Below are positions 17,805-27,261 of a stretch of 64,000 bases of DNA, piece after piece. Both the position numbers and the translations under genes were made by a program. Each line of letters opens with the position of its first letter. Position 1 is the first letter of the stretch. Below the pieces are notes generated by a model. The model saw nothing but the letters and a program-made list of their open reading frames with translations, ran no database searches and was not told the origin of the DNA. Source of the DNA: Seonamhaeicola maritimus (GTDB taxonomy: Bacteria > Bacteroidota > Bacteroidia > Flavobacteriales > Flavobacteriaceae); contig NZ_VRKQ01000010.1 in the NCBI RefSeq assembly GCF_008056315.1, forward strand, positions 1 through 64,000. The letters are read 5' to 3'.

Positions 17805-18145
17805 TGACGAAATTCAACATTAATAATAAGATATTTTCATTGGTTGAAAATTCAGAAAACGGAGAGGTTAATTCCGAAACCTTGTTTAGATATAAGCAAG
17901 AAAAGACTTTGATTACAGCTGATTACAATGGAGGAACAATTAAGTACGGAAAAATAATTGGCTATTTAGAAAAAGACGAAATCAATATGCTTTATCAATG
18001 TTTAACTGTTGATAATGAATTAAAAGCAGGTAAAGCTGTTGCAAAAATTAGTTTAGATAAGAATAATAAAATTAAACTGAAGTTAAATTGGGTGTGGCTG
18101 AATGATAAAAGCGGAAAAGGAACTTCAGAATATATAGAAAATTAA
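17804..18145 (+). CDS. Small conserved protein of unknown function (sometimes labelled N-acetylglutamate synthase)
   Basis: This 113-residue soluble protein has no signal peptide or Cys. It contains NSENGEVNSETLFRYKQ, a central GTIKYGKIIGYLEKDEINMLYQCL and a C-terminal LKLNWVWLND segment. That pattern matches a small beta-rich family of Gram-positive bacteria and Bacteroidota often named 'N-acetylglutamate synthase' without evidence; it has no GNAT motif. It starts inside the miaB stop codon and its stop directly abuts the next ATG, so the three genes look translationally coupled. Confidence 0.72.
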   Translation: MTKFNINNKIFSLVENSENGEVNSETLFRYKQEKTLITADYNGGTIKYGKIIGYLEKDEINMLYQCLTVDNELKAGKAVAKISLDKNNKIKLKLNWVWLNDKSGKGTSEYIEN

Positions 18146-19414
18146 ATGGAATCAGTTCAAGCAATAAAACAACGTTTTGGTATCATTGGTAATACGCCAT
18201 CACTAAATCGCGCTATTGAAAAATCCATTCAAGTTGCCCCTACAGACATTTCTGTTCTGGTAACAGGAGAAAGCGGTGTTGGTAAAGAAAGTATTCCTAA
18301 AATTATTCATCAGTTATCCCATAGAAAACACAATAAATACATTGCTGTTAACTGTGGAGCCATTCCTGAAGGAACCATAGACAGTGAATTATTCGGTCAC
18401 GAAAAAGGTGCTTTTACAGGTGCAACCCAAACCCGAAACGGGTATTTTGAAGTAGCCGATGGAGGCACAATATTCCTTGATGAAGTTGGAGAATTACCAT
18501 TAACTACCCAAGTACGTTTATTACGTGTTTTAGAAAATGGAGAATTTATAAAAGTTGGTTCTAGTAAAGTACAAAAAACAAACGTCCGCATAGTTGCAGC
18601 CACAAACGTTAACATGTTTGAAGCCATAGAAAAAGAAAAATTTAGAGAGGATTTGTATTACCGTTTGAGCACTGTTGACATTCATTTACCTCCGCTGCGT
18701 GAGAGAAGGGAAGACATACATTTATTGTTTAGAAAATTTGCCAGTGACTTTGCTTTAAAGTACAAAATGCCAACGGTTAAGTTAACAGATAATGCAGTAC
18801 AGGTTTTAACTAAACATCGTTGGGGCGGTAATGTCCGTCAACTACGAAATATTGCTGAGCAACTTTCGGTTTTAGAACAAGACAGAACAATTTCTGCCGA
18901 TACTCTTCGTGGTTATTTACCAACTTCAGGAACCAATTTGCCTGCAGTTGTAAAAACATCAAAATCTGAAAGTGATTTTAGCAGTGAACGCGAAATTCTT
19001 TATAAAGTTTTATTCGACATGAAAAGCGATTTAAACGACTTAAAGAAACTCACCATGGAGCTCATGAAAGGTGGTAATATAAAAGATGTTGAAAAAGACC
19101 AAGAACACCTCATTCAAAAAATTTATGGCGAAGACGATAATGAAAGTGAAGTTTACGAGGAACCTGTTCAAGAAACCGAAGTATTATCGATACCAGAACA
19201 CACTGCCACACCTGATGAAGTTGTAAGCGTTCAGGATAAATATCATTTTGCCGAAGAGATTCAAGAAGAAGAAACTTTATCATTACATGATAAAGAGTTA
19301 GAATTAATAAAAAAATCACTTGAGCGTCACAACGGAAAGCGTAAATTAGCTGCTGCCGAATTAGGTATTAGTGAACGCACTTTATATAGAAAAATTAAAC
19401 AATTTGATTTATAA
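18146..19414 (+). CDS. Sigma-54-dependent transcriptional activator (AAA+ and Fis-type HTH)
   Basis: This 422-residue bacterial enhancer-binding protein has no receiver or sensor domain; the AAA+ domain starts near residue 12. Visible motifs are Walker A GESGVGKE (41-48), the sigma-54 contact loop GAFTGA (88-93), Walker B IFLDE (109-113) and an arginine-finger region. An acidic linker of about 100 residues leads to a Fis-type HTH at the C-terminus (KRKLAAAELGISERTLYRKIK). Without a sensory domain its activity may be controlled by its level or by a partner. It sits in the miaB operon. The inverted repeat at the miaB promoter may be its own target. Confidence 0.93.
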   Translation: MESVQAIKQRFGIIGNTPSLNRAIEKSIQVAPTDISVLVTGESGVGKESIPKIIHQLSHRKHNKYIAVNCGAIPEGTIDSELFGHEKGAFTGATQTRNGYFEVADGGTIFLDEVGELPLTTQVRLLRVLENGEFIKVGSSKVQKTNVRIVAATNVNMFEAIEKEKFREDLYYRLSTVDIHLPPLRERREDIHLLFRKFASDFALKYKMPTVKLTDNAVQVLTKHRWGGNVRQLRNIAEQLSVLEQDRTISADTLRGYLPTSGTNLPAVVKTSKSESDFSSEREILYKVLFDMKSDLNDLKKLTMELMKGGNIKDVEKDQEHLIQKIYGEDDNESEVYEEPVQETEVLSIPEHTATPDEVVSVQDKYHFAEEIQEEETLSLHDKELELIKKSLERHNGKRKLAAAELGISERTLYRKIKQFDL

Positions 19415-19473
19415 TTTACCGTTAAATTTAAAAGACCTGTCATTACTGTGAAGGCAAGAATGCAATCAAATAA

Positions 19474-19980
19474 ATGAAAAACATAAAATTAATCCTTCTT
19501 ACTATAACATTTGCACTTTTTACTAATTGCAAAATTCAGTACAGTTTTACGCCACCTACATCAATAATAGCGGAGACGTACCAAGTTAATAAATTTGAAA
19601 ATACTTCATTATTATTTGAACCAGGTTTAGACCGTGATTTTAAATTGGCACTTGAAGATTTAATACAGAATCAAACAAACTATAGGCTAGAACCTTCTGG
19701 GGCAGACCTAATTTATGAAGGAGAAATTACAGATTACCGAATTGCTCCAACAACAGCAACTGCCGAAAATACAGCTGCTCAAAACAGGTTAACAATAACA
19801 GTAAAAGTAAGATTCTATAACACGAATAATGAAGAAGACGATCTAGAACAAAGTTTTTCTTTTTTCTATGATTTCCCTGGTAGTGCTCAATTAGTAGGCG
19901 CACAAAAAGAAACAGCTCACGAAGAGATATTAGACCGTTTAACGCAAGATATATTTAACGCTACCCTAGCTAGGTGGTAA
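19474..19980 (+). CDS. lptE: LPS assembly lipoprotein LptE
   Basis: This 168-residue lipoprotein has the signal peptide MKNIKLILLTITFALFTN followed by C19. The body has the Bacteroidota LptE pattern (KIQYSFT..., ANLLFEPGLDRDFKLALEDLI-like segment, then LIYEGEITDYRIAPTT). LptE plugs and helps assemble the LptD barrel that places LPS in the outer leaflet. It follows the sigma-54 activator after 59 nt and precedes a TPR-like gene and secG, an order often kept in Flavobacteriaceae. The lptC gene of the same pathway is at 55.4 kb. Confidence 0.88.
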   Translation: MKNIKLILLTITFALFTNCKIQYSFTPPTSIIAETYQVNKFENTSLLFEPGLDRDFKLALEDLIQNQTNYRLEPSGADLIYEGEITDYRIAPTTATAENTAAQNRLTITVKVRFYNTNNEEDDLEQSFSFFYDFPGSAQLVGAQKETAHEEILDRLTQDIFNATLARW

Positions 19981-20006
19981 GAAATAGTTAAATTTGGTAC
20001 AAGCCA

Positions 20007-20960
20007 ATGAACTCATCAGATTTTATACATATTTTACAGCACCCTCAGGATATTTCGCATGAGCAAACTAATGCCGTAAAATCAATAATTGATGAGTTTC
20101 CCTATTTTCAATCGGCTCGTGCTGTTTACCTTAAAGGACTAAAAAACCAAAGTAGTTTTAAGTACAATCAGGAGTTAAAAACTACAGCAGCATACACAAC
20201 AGACAGAAGTATTTTATTCGATTTTATAACCTCAGATATTTTCATTCAGAACGAAATATCTCAGTTTATTAAACAAAATATTGAACATTTAAAAGATATA
20301 AATGTTGATGCAGAAGATATTTCCGTCAACAAAAGTGTAGCTATTGACGAAGCTTTAAAACGTCAGATTAAAGAAACAGATGGTGTTTTAGACCCAACTT
20401 TGTTTCAGCCTAAAGAACCTCTTCCTCCTAAGGAAGCAAGTTTTACTCTAGATGAATCTGAAATTATAAAAAGTGCAACCGAAGTTGTAGAAAGTCCAGA
20501 ATTATCAGCAAATGAAATTCTGAATTTAGGCAAACCACTTCAATTTGATAAAACCGAGAAACACTCTTTTAATGAATGGTTAAAACTTACTAGGTTTAAA
20601 CCAATTGACAGAGAAAGAGAAACACCAGAAATAAAAAACACAGAAACTAAAGCTGACAATTCGATAAAAGAAGAAAAGGCTAAAAAGTTTGAACTTATAG
20701 ATAAATTTATTAGTGATAATCCTAAAATAAAACCGGCAATATCCTCAGGCAAAAAAGGCAATTTAGCTAAGGCTCAAATGATCAAACCTGAAGCCTTAAT
20801 GACGGAGACTTTAGCGCGTATTTATGTAGAGCAAAAAAACTATAAAAAAGCAATTCAGTCTTATAAGATTTTAAGTTTGAAATATCCAGAAAAAAGTAGT
20901 TTCTTTGCAAACCAAATTAAAGCAGTAGAACAATTACAAGAACAAAATAAAAAAGAGTAA
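20007..20960 (+). CDS. Conserved flavobacterial protein with C-terminal TPR
   Basis: This 317-residue protein has no signal peptide. The N-terminal region (about 1-100) is alpha-helical, with EFPYFQSARAVYLKGLKNQ. A low-complexity acidic/Lys linker follows. The C-terminus (about 250-310) has a TPR-like pair (ETLARIYVEQKNYKKAIQSYKILSLKYPEKSSFFANQI). The role is unknown. Its stop overlaps the secG start by one base, so the two are probably co-translated. That, and its place between lptE and secG, hint at an envelope or translocation role, but this is only inference. Confidence 0.8.
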   Translation: MNSSDFIHILQHPQDISHEQTNAVKSIIDEFPYFQSARAVYLKGLKNQSSFKYNQELKTTAAYTTDRSILFDFITSDIFIQNEISQFIKQNIEHLKDINVDAEDISVNKSVAIDEALKRQIKETDGVLDPTLFQPKEPLPPKEASFTLDESEIIKSATEVVESPELSANEILNLGKPLQFDKTEKHSFNEWLKLTRFKPIDRERETPEIKNTETKADNSIKEEKAKKFELIDKFISDNPKIKPAISSGKKGNLAKAQMIKPEALMTETLARIYVEQKNYKKAIQSYKILSLKYPEKSSFFANQIKAVEQLQEQNKKE

Positions 20961-21313
20961 TGGGTAATTTTACAATATTTTTAGCCTTAATAGTAATAGT
21001 AGCATTTTTGCTAATAGTGGTAATCATGGTGCAAAACCCTAAAGGTGGTGGTTTATCATCTACTTTTGGAGGCGGTGGAAGCCAACAATTAGGTGGTGTA
21101 AAAAAGACCACTGACTTTTTAGATAAAAGTACATGGTACTTAGCAACTTTTTTACTAGTATTAATACTAGCGTCAAACGTTGCTATTAACACAGGAGGAG
21201 ACAATATAGACTCTAAAGCGTTAGATACTGAAGCGGCATCAGAAGTTCCGTTACCAGTACCAACAGCACAACCTGCAACTGACAACACAACCGCTGTAGA
21301 TACAACAAATTAA
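20960..21313 (+). CDS. secG: Protein translocase subunit SecG
   Basis: This 117-residue membrane protein has two hydrophobic segments (about 5-23 and 56-75) flanking the conserved VQNPKGGGLSSTFGGGG loop that identifies SecG, the non-essential helper of SecYE. The C-terminal tail is Ala/Thr/Pro-rich. It overlaps the preceding TPR gene by one base (TAATG). A strong terminator follows, separating it from groES. Confidence 0.95.
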   Translation: MGNFTIFLALIVIVAFLLIVVIMVQNPKGGGLSSTFGGGGSQQLGGVKKTTDFLDKSTWYLATFLLVLILASNVAINTGGDNIDSKALDTEAASEVPLPVPTAQPATDNTTAVDTTN

Positions 21314-21337
21314 TACAGTGATAAAACATTATAAAAA

Positions 21338-21360
21338 ATGCCAACTTATACAGTTGGCAT
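21338..21360 (+). terminator. Terminator after secG
   Basis: ATGCCAACT (21338-21346) pairs with AGTTGGCAT (21352-21360) around a 5-nt loop. The stem extends by A/T pairs into a T run. It insulates groES from the upstream operon. Confidence 0.88.
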
Positions 21361-21369
21361 TTTTTATTG

Positions 21370-21384
21370 CTGCAAGTTTGTCAG
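21370..21384. promoter_or_regulatory. Degenerate copy of the miaB-promoter inverted repeat
   Basis: CTGCAAGTTTGTCAG matches CTGACACTTTGTCAG (16282-16296) at 12 of 15 positions, with one half-site (TGTCAG) intact. It lies 10 nt upstream of the candidate sigma-54 promoter of groES. Confidence 0.45.
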
Positions 21385-21394
21385 TTCATAAGTA

Positions 21395-21411
21395 TTGGCA
21401 CATTTTTAGCA
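21395..21411 (+). promoter_or_regulatory. Candidate sigma-54 promoter of groESL
   Basis: TTGGCAC-ATTTT-TAGCA has the invariant GG (21397-21398) and GC (21409-21410) exactly 10 nt apart. It matches the -24 consensus YTGGCAC fully and the -12 consensus TTGCW at four of five positions. No TAnnTTTG element is visible in this intergenic region. A start near 21422 would give a 38-nt leader. Confidence 0.5.
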
Positions 21412-21427
21412 TAACGCTAAAGCGTTA
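21412..21427. promoter_or_regulatory. 16-bp palindrome at the predicted groES transcription start
   Basis: TAACGCTAAAGCGTTA is a perfect palindrome directly downstream of the -12 GC. It is not the CIRCE element. It could be an operator or a 5'-end hairpin. Confidence 0.45.
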
Positions 21428-21459
21428 AATAATTCAATTAATAAAAACTATATAGGAAA

Positions 21460-21735
21460 ATGGGCTTAAACATTAAACCATTAGCAGACAGAGTTGTAAT
21501 AGAACCTGCTGCAGCTGAAACTAAAACAGCCTCTGGAATTATTATTCCAGATAATGCAAAAGAAAAACCACAAAAAGGAACCGTTGTTGCTGCCGGACCT
21601 GGCACAAAAGACGAGCCTATAACTGTTAAAATTGGCGATACCGTTTTATACGGAAAATACGCTGGAACAGAATTAAAACTAGAAGGAAACGATTATTTAA
21701 TTATGCGAGAAAGTGATATTCTTGCTATTGTATAA
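21460..21735 (+). CDS. groES: Co-chaperonin GroES
   Basis: This 91-residue protein forms the heptameric lid of the GroEL cage. It has the standard opening [44 protein letters not shown], which includes the mobile loop at about 20-30, and the C-terminal [25 protein letters not shown]. It is followed by groEL after 20 nt. A sigma-54-like promoter lies upstream. Confidence 0.98.
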   Translation: MGLNIKPLADRVVIEPAAAETKTASGIIIPDNAKEKPQKGTVVAAGPGTKDEPITVKIGDTVLYGKYAGTELKLEGNDYLIMRESDILAIV

Positions 21736-21749
21736 TTATCAAAAACTAA

Positions 21750-23387
<1,638 letters not shown>

Positions 23388-23413
23388 TGGCTAATCGTCA
23401 TAAATATAGTATT

Positions 23414-23444
23414 AAAAACGCTTCCAGAATATGGAAGCGTTTTT
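23414..23444. terminator. Bidirectional terminator between groEL and the GH16 gene
   Basis: AAAAACGCTTCCA (23414-23426) pairs perfectly with TGGAAGCGTTTTT (23432-23444) around a 5-nt loop. T runs lie on both strands, and it is 26 nt after groEL and 22 nt after the GH16 stop. Confidence 0.9.
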
Positions 23445-23466
23445 TATTTCATCTTAGAACTTTCTA

Positions 23467-24396
23467 TTATTCTTTTTTCCAGACCCTAACATAATCTACC
23501 TCCATAGCTACAGGAAATTTCTTTTGCTCTTCCTTGGTAAGTTTTGGCGGAACAGCAAAACCATTACACTTAAAAATGGTATATGGGTTTCTAATTCCAA
23601 GAGACAAAGCTACATTCATAGGTCTGTGCCAAAATTTATTAGTTTTCCTTCCCACTTCAACACCATCAACATACCATACAATTTCTTCCTTATTCACCTC
23701 ACAACCATACACGTGAAAATCAATTCTAGGATCAAAAGGTGCATGATATTCATTACGCTGACTTTCATAATATTTAGGGTTATTAGGACGCATCCAATTT
23801 CTTCCTCTATTTCCAGGTTTCCCATTTGAAGTAATAGCATGTAAGTTATGATCTGTGATACGTTCATTTCCCTCAACCCTATTACCTCTTTGGGTTAACT
23901 CCACTACATCAACCTCACTATATCTAACCGCTCCTTCTTCAACTAAACTATCATCAATACTACTATACATCCAAAAAGCAGGTGAAACTCCAGGAAATAA
24001 CGGCGCTCCTTTAATTCTTGCTTCATAATACCCGTAAGTACCGGTTTTATGAGACTTCAATATTGCCGAAGTAAAAAACAAATCATAGTCTGGTGTTGAT
24101 TCTTTGGTACAGCTGTCAAAAAAACGTCTATCTGCTCCCTCATCATCAAATCTGGCAATAAGCTTTACAATACCATCTCCTTCTACAGCATTATTTTTAT
24201 TATCCCATGTCCACGTTTGCACATGAGTAGGGTTTTTTTGCCATTTTTTATAATCTACTTCTGTGTCATTAAACTCATCTGAACGATTTTCCTGTAACTC
24301 CCATTTCTCACCAGAAACAGCACTAATTGGCTGCACCATTTGGGCAGTAACTTTAATTTGAAATACAATAATTATTAATAAAAAAGCTTTTTTCAT
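23467..24396 (-). CDS. GH16 endo-galactanase, kappa-carrageenase-like
   Basis: This 309-residue secreted enzyme has the signal peptide MKKAFLLIIIVFQIKVTAQ. The GH16 catalytic motif is E161-V-D163-V-V-E166 (nucleophile and acid/base), of the beta-bulge type. The segments YSEVDVVELTQR, WMRP, PFDPRIDFHVYG, WHRPMN and MEVDYVRVWKK closely follow my memory of kappa-carrageenase (CgkA, GH16 subfamily 17), so it probably cleaves beta-1,4 links in kappa-carrageenan; a furcellaranase or related activity is possible. It has no T9SS CTD or binding module. No sulfatase, SusC/D or GH127/GH129 neighbour is present, so it is not in a complete PUL here. Confidence 0.85.
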   Translation of the reverse strand: MKKAFLLIIIVFQIKVTAQMVQPISAVSGEKWELQENRSDEFNDTEVDYKKWQKNPTHVQTWTWDNKNNAVEGDGIVKLIARFDDEGADRRFFDSCTKESTPDYDLFFTSAILKSHKTGTYGYYEARIKGAPLFPGVSPAFWMYSSIDDSLVEEGAVRYSEVDVVELTQRGNRVEGNERITDHNLHAITSNGKPGNRGRNWMRPNNPKYYESQRNEYHAPFDPRIDFHVYGCEVNKEEIVWYVDGVEVGRKTNKFWHRPMNVALSLGIRNPYTIFKCNGFAVPPKLTKEEQKKFPVAMEVDYVRVWKKE

Positions 24397-24512
24397 TTTG
24401 TGTAATTTTAAGGTGAGCAAGTTAACCATATCTAACAATTCGGGCTAAATCAATTTTATCTTGCTTTTAACCTCATTTACCTAAACATCTAAATCAATTT
24501 TAATGCCAATAA

Positions 24513-24541
24513 AAAAGCTCAAACTAAAAGTTTGAGCTTTT
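24513..24541. terminator. Terminator after the HMA-protein gene
   Basis: AAAAGCTCAAACT (24513-24525) pairs with AGTTTGAGCTTTT (24529-24541) around a 3-nt loop, with T runs on both sides. It lies 18 nt after the stop of the minus-strand HMA gene. Confidence 0.88.
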
Positions 24542-24558
24542 CTTAATATAAATTTCAA

Positions 24559-24948
24559 TTAATGATTATGTCCATCTCCTTTTTTATGCTCCTCACCTTC
24601 TTGATGAGCATCCTTCACATCATCATCTCTATATTTACAACAAGCATGAACAGATGCATAAGCCTCATCAGTAGCCTTAGATTCTTTTACGTCATGACCA
24701 GCTGCCAAAACACTGGCTTCAATTGTTTTTAAACTGGTTTTGCGTTCATCAAAAATCAAACTTAATTGATGCGTTTTCACATCCCAAGTAGCAAATTTAA
24801 CTCCTTTAGTATTTAAACATGCTTTTTCAATTCTTGCTTTACACATACCACAAACACCATCTACTTCAGTAGTGGCTTTGGCATTTTTATTTTGAGCAAA
24901 ACTTAACGTTCCGGTAAGCATCAATACTATTATTAATAGTTTTTTCAT
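24559..24948 (-). CDS. Secreted heavy-metal-associated (HMA) protein
   Basis: This 129-residue protein has a signal peptide (MKKLLIIVLMLTGTLSFAQ), an HMA fold with the metal-binding C33-G-M-C36, and a C-terminal half with C103-C104 and a His-rich end (EEHKKGDGHNH). It is likely a periplasmic copper chaperone or store; zinc or another soft metal is possible. It lies 3 nt after the TonB-dependent receptor gene, so the two are probably co-translated. Confidence 0.87.
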   Translation of the reverse strand: MKKLLIIVLMLTGTLSFAQNKNAKATTEVDGVCGMCKARIEKACLNTKGVKFATWDVKTHQLSLIFDERKTSLKTIEASVLAAGHDVKESKATDEAYASVHACCKYRDDDVKDAHQEGEEHKKGDGHNH

Positions 24949-24951
24949 GTT

Positions 24952-27201
24952 TTAATTTTGTTTGTTATTTATTTTAAATCTTAAACCTGCATAATACATA
25001 CTGCCAAAAACAGGACCATATACAAATGTAGTATCAAAATTCGCTCCAAACGGATCATTAGCCCCTAAAATTGGATTGTTTTGTCTTACATTGGTAATAT
25101 TTTCACCACCTAAATATACTTCAAATTTAGGAGAAAACACCTTGGTTAATTGTGCATTTAAGGTTGCAATTGTTGGTGTATTCTCAGGTAGTTGATATTG
25201 AATAGGATTTGACGCTGTAGATGCAAACCGCTGTTCTCCCAACCAATTAAAAGTTGCATCAAACTTCCATTGGGCACCATTTTCCTTTACTTGGGTCTTA
25301 TAACCTGCATTAGTAAAGAATCGATGTTTTGGAACCAATGGTTTATACAACTTACCCGAATTATACTGTGTTTTTACTTCATAAAATTTATACGCCAATC
25401 GTAAATCAAAATGCTCAAACGGATTGTAGTTTACCTCTGTTTGAAAACTATTAGCGTAACTTTTTCCTTCTAAATTATAAAAACTTATCTCTAGTGGATT
25501 TTCATAATCTACAACCACTTGATTTTTAAAGTCAGTTTTATAATAATCAAATGTTATGTCTGCCTTTCTTCCAAAAAGGTTAAAACCTTGCAGATATGAA
25601 AAACCATAATTCCAGGCAATTTCAGGATCTAAACCGTAGATATTACCTCCAACATCATTAACAACAATATTTCTGGAAGTAGCAAACATGTTTTGATTCT
25701 CGGCAAAAATATTAGGGCTCCTTTTACCTCTTCCAAAAGAAGCTCTGAATGCCGATTTACTCCATGGCGAATAACGAGCATGAACGCGAGGTGTTATAAA
25801 CGTTCCTAACAAATTATGATAATCAATACGTATACCGGCCGTCAAATTAAACAGTTCTAAGTTGTCATGGGAATACTCGAAAAATCCTCCAACCGAAGTT
25901 TCTGTTCGCTCATAAATATTAGAATTAACCAATTCATCATAGTGATCATAAGTATAACTAACACCTGTTTTTACTTTATGACGCGAATCACTAATAATAG
26001 AATTATAAATGGCATTAGCGTACACACTATTATGGGTAATATCATATGTATTCAAGCCAAAATAAGATTCTTGCTTATGACTACTAAAAGCGGTTTGCAC
26101 ACCTAGACTTTGCCAAGGCACCTGCGGATTAACATAACCTAATTTTGTTGAAATTTCAAAACGATCGGTATCAATTTCACTCCCCCAAGCATTCGTAGTC
26201 AACTTATCCGTGTTAGGGTTAAAACCCAATTGCCCCATTTGTTTTTCATCATTTAAAACTTTTAAATTAATAAAACTCACAAACCCTTTTTCTAGATTAG
26301 TGTACTGCCATCGGTTCATCAAATTTATTTGATGATACTTTGGCATATCCATAAATCCATCATTATTTACATCATGCTCTTCCTGCTGTGTACTGCCATG
26401 TAAATACAAACCTGTATCCCATTTGTCACTCACTTTGGTATTTAAATGGGTATTCAACTCCATACGCTCGCTACTGGCCCCGTATAAATTCACAAACAAT
26501 CTGTCATCTGTAGTAGGTTTTACAAGTTCTGCGTTAATTTGACCTGCAATACTTTCGTAACCATTAACCACACTTCCTGCCCCTTTGGTAATTTGAATAC
26601 TCTCTACCCAAGTACCAGGAATAAAACTTAATCCGAATGCCTGAGATGCCCCGCGGATAGATGGAATATTCTCAGTAGCAATTAAAATATAAGGACTGGT
26701 CAGTCCCAACATTTTTATTTGCCTTGTCCCTGTAACTGCATCTGCAAAATTCACATCAATAGATGGATTCGTTTCAAAGCTTTCTGATAAGTTGCAGCAA
26801 GCTGCTTTCAGTAATTCATCACTACTCACCGTTATAACGTTTTGAGCTTTTAAATAAGATTTGGCAGTAGCTTGTTTTCTTGTGGTCACGGTAACGGCAT
26901 CCAAATTATCTGTGGGTTGTAGCCAATGCCGAATTGGTTTAAGCTCTGAAACTGTAATAGTGTCAGTTTTAAACCCCACATAACTAATTACAAGCTTAGT
27001 ATACTCTTTTGAATATTCTAAGGCAAACTTACCATCAATATCTGTTACCGTACCAACAGAAGTATTTAACCAATACACATTGGCTCCTGCCAACGGAATG
27101 GATTCATTTTTATCATTAGCTTCCATTATCACACCACTAATTGAATTTTGAGATGAGATAATAATTGGAAACATTAATAATATGTATATTATTTTTTTCA
27201 T
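24952..27201 (-). CDS. TonB-dependent receptor, probably metal-related
   Basis: This 749-residue outer-membrane receptor has a signal peptide, a carboxypeptidase-regulatory-like domain (about 20-90), a plug domain (about 100-230) and a beta-barrel ending in a typical C-terminal aromatic strand region (YYAGLRFKIN). The plug has an unusual adjacent Cys pair, C135-C136, in AACCNLSESFETNPS. It forms an operon with an HMA protein downstream and follows an HMA-MauE fusion gene, so a copper or related metal substrate, perhaps chelated, is a reasonable inference. Confidence 0.9.
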   Translation of the reverse strand: MKKIIYILLMFPIIISSQNSISGVIMEANDKNESIPLAGANVYWLNTSVGTVTDIDGKFALEYSKEYTKLVISYVGFKTDTITVSELKPIRHWLQPTDNLDAVTVTTRKQATAKSYLKAQNVITVSSDELLKAACCNLSESFETNPSIDVNFADAVTGTRQIKMLGLTSPYILIATENIPSIRGASQAFGLSFIPGTWVESIQITKGAGSVVNGYESIAGQINAELVKPTTDDRLFVNLYGASSERMELNTHLNTKVSDKWDTGLYLHGSTQQEEHDVNNDGFMDMPKYHQINLMNRWQYTNLEKGFVSFINLKVLNDEKQMGQLGFNPNTDKLTTNAWGSEIDTDRFEISTKLGYVNPQVPWQSLGVQTAFSSHKQESYFGLNTYDITHNSVYANAIYNSIISDSRHKVKTGVSYTYDHYDELVNSNIYERTETSVGGFFEYSHDNLELFNLTAGIRIDYHNLLGTFITPRVHARYSPWSKSAFRASFGRGKRSPNIFAENQNMFATSRNIVVNDVGGNIYGLDPEIAWNYGFSYLQGFNLFGRKADITFDYYKTDFKNQVVVDYENPLEISFYNLEGKSYANSFQTEVNYNPFEHFDLRLAYKFYEVKTQYNSGKLYKPLVPKHRFFTNAGYKTQVKENGAQWKFDATFNWLGEQRFASTASNPIQYQLPENTPTIATLNAQLTKVFSPKFEVYLGGENITNVRQNNPILGANDPFGANFDTTFVYGPVFGSMYYAGLRFKINNKQN

Positions 27202-27261
27202 TTTATCTTTTCGTCAAGTAGAGAAGCTTTCAGTTTAAAACCAATCGTACTGACGTTTGTT

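Noticed and set aside
17804-18145. N-acetylglutamate synthase
   Set aside because: The label is common in databases for this small family, but there is no GNAT acetyl-CoA motif.
21395-21459. HrcA/CIRCE control of groESL
   Set aside because: The CIRCE sequence (TTAGCACTC-N9-GAGTGCTAA) is not present; the palindrome there is TAACGCTAAAGCGTTA.
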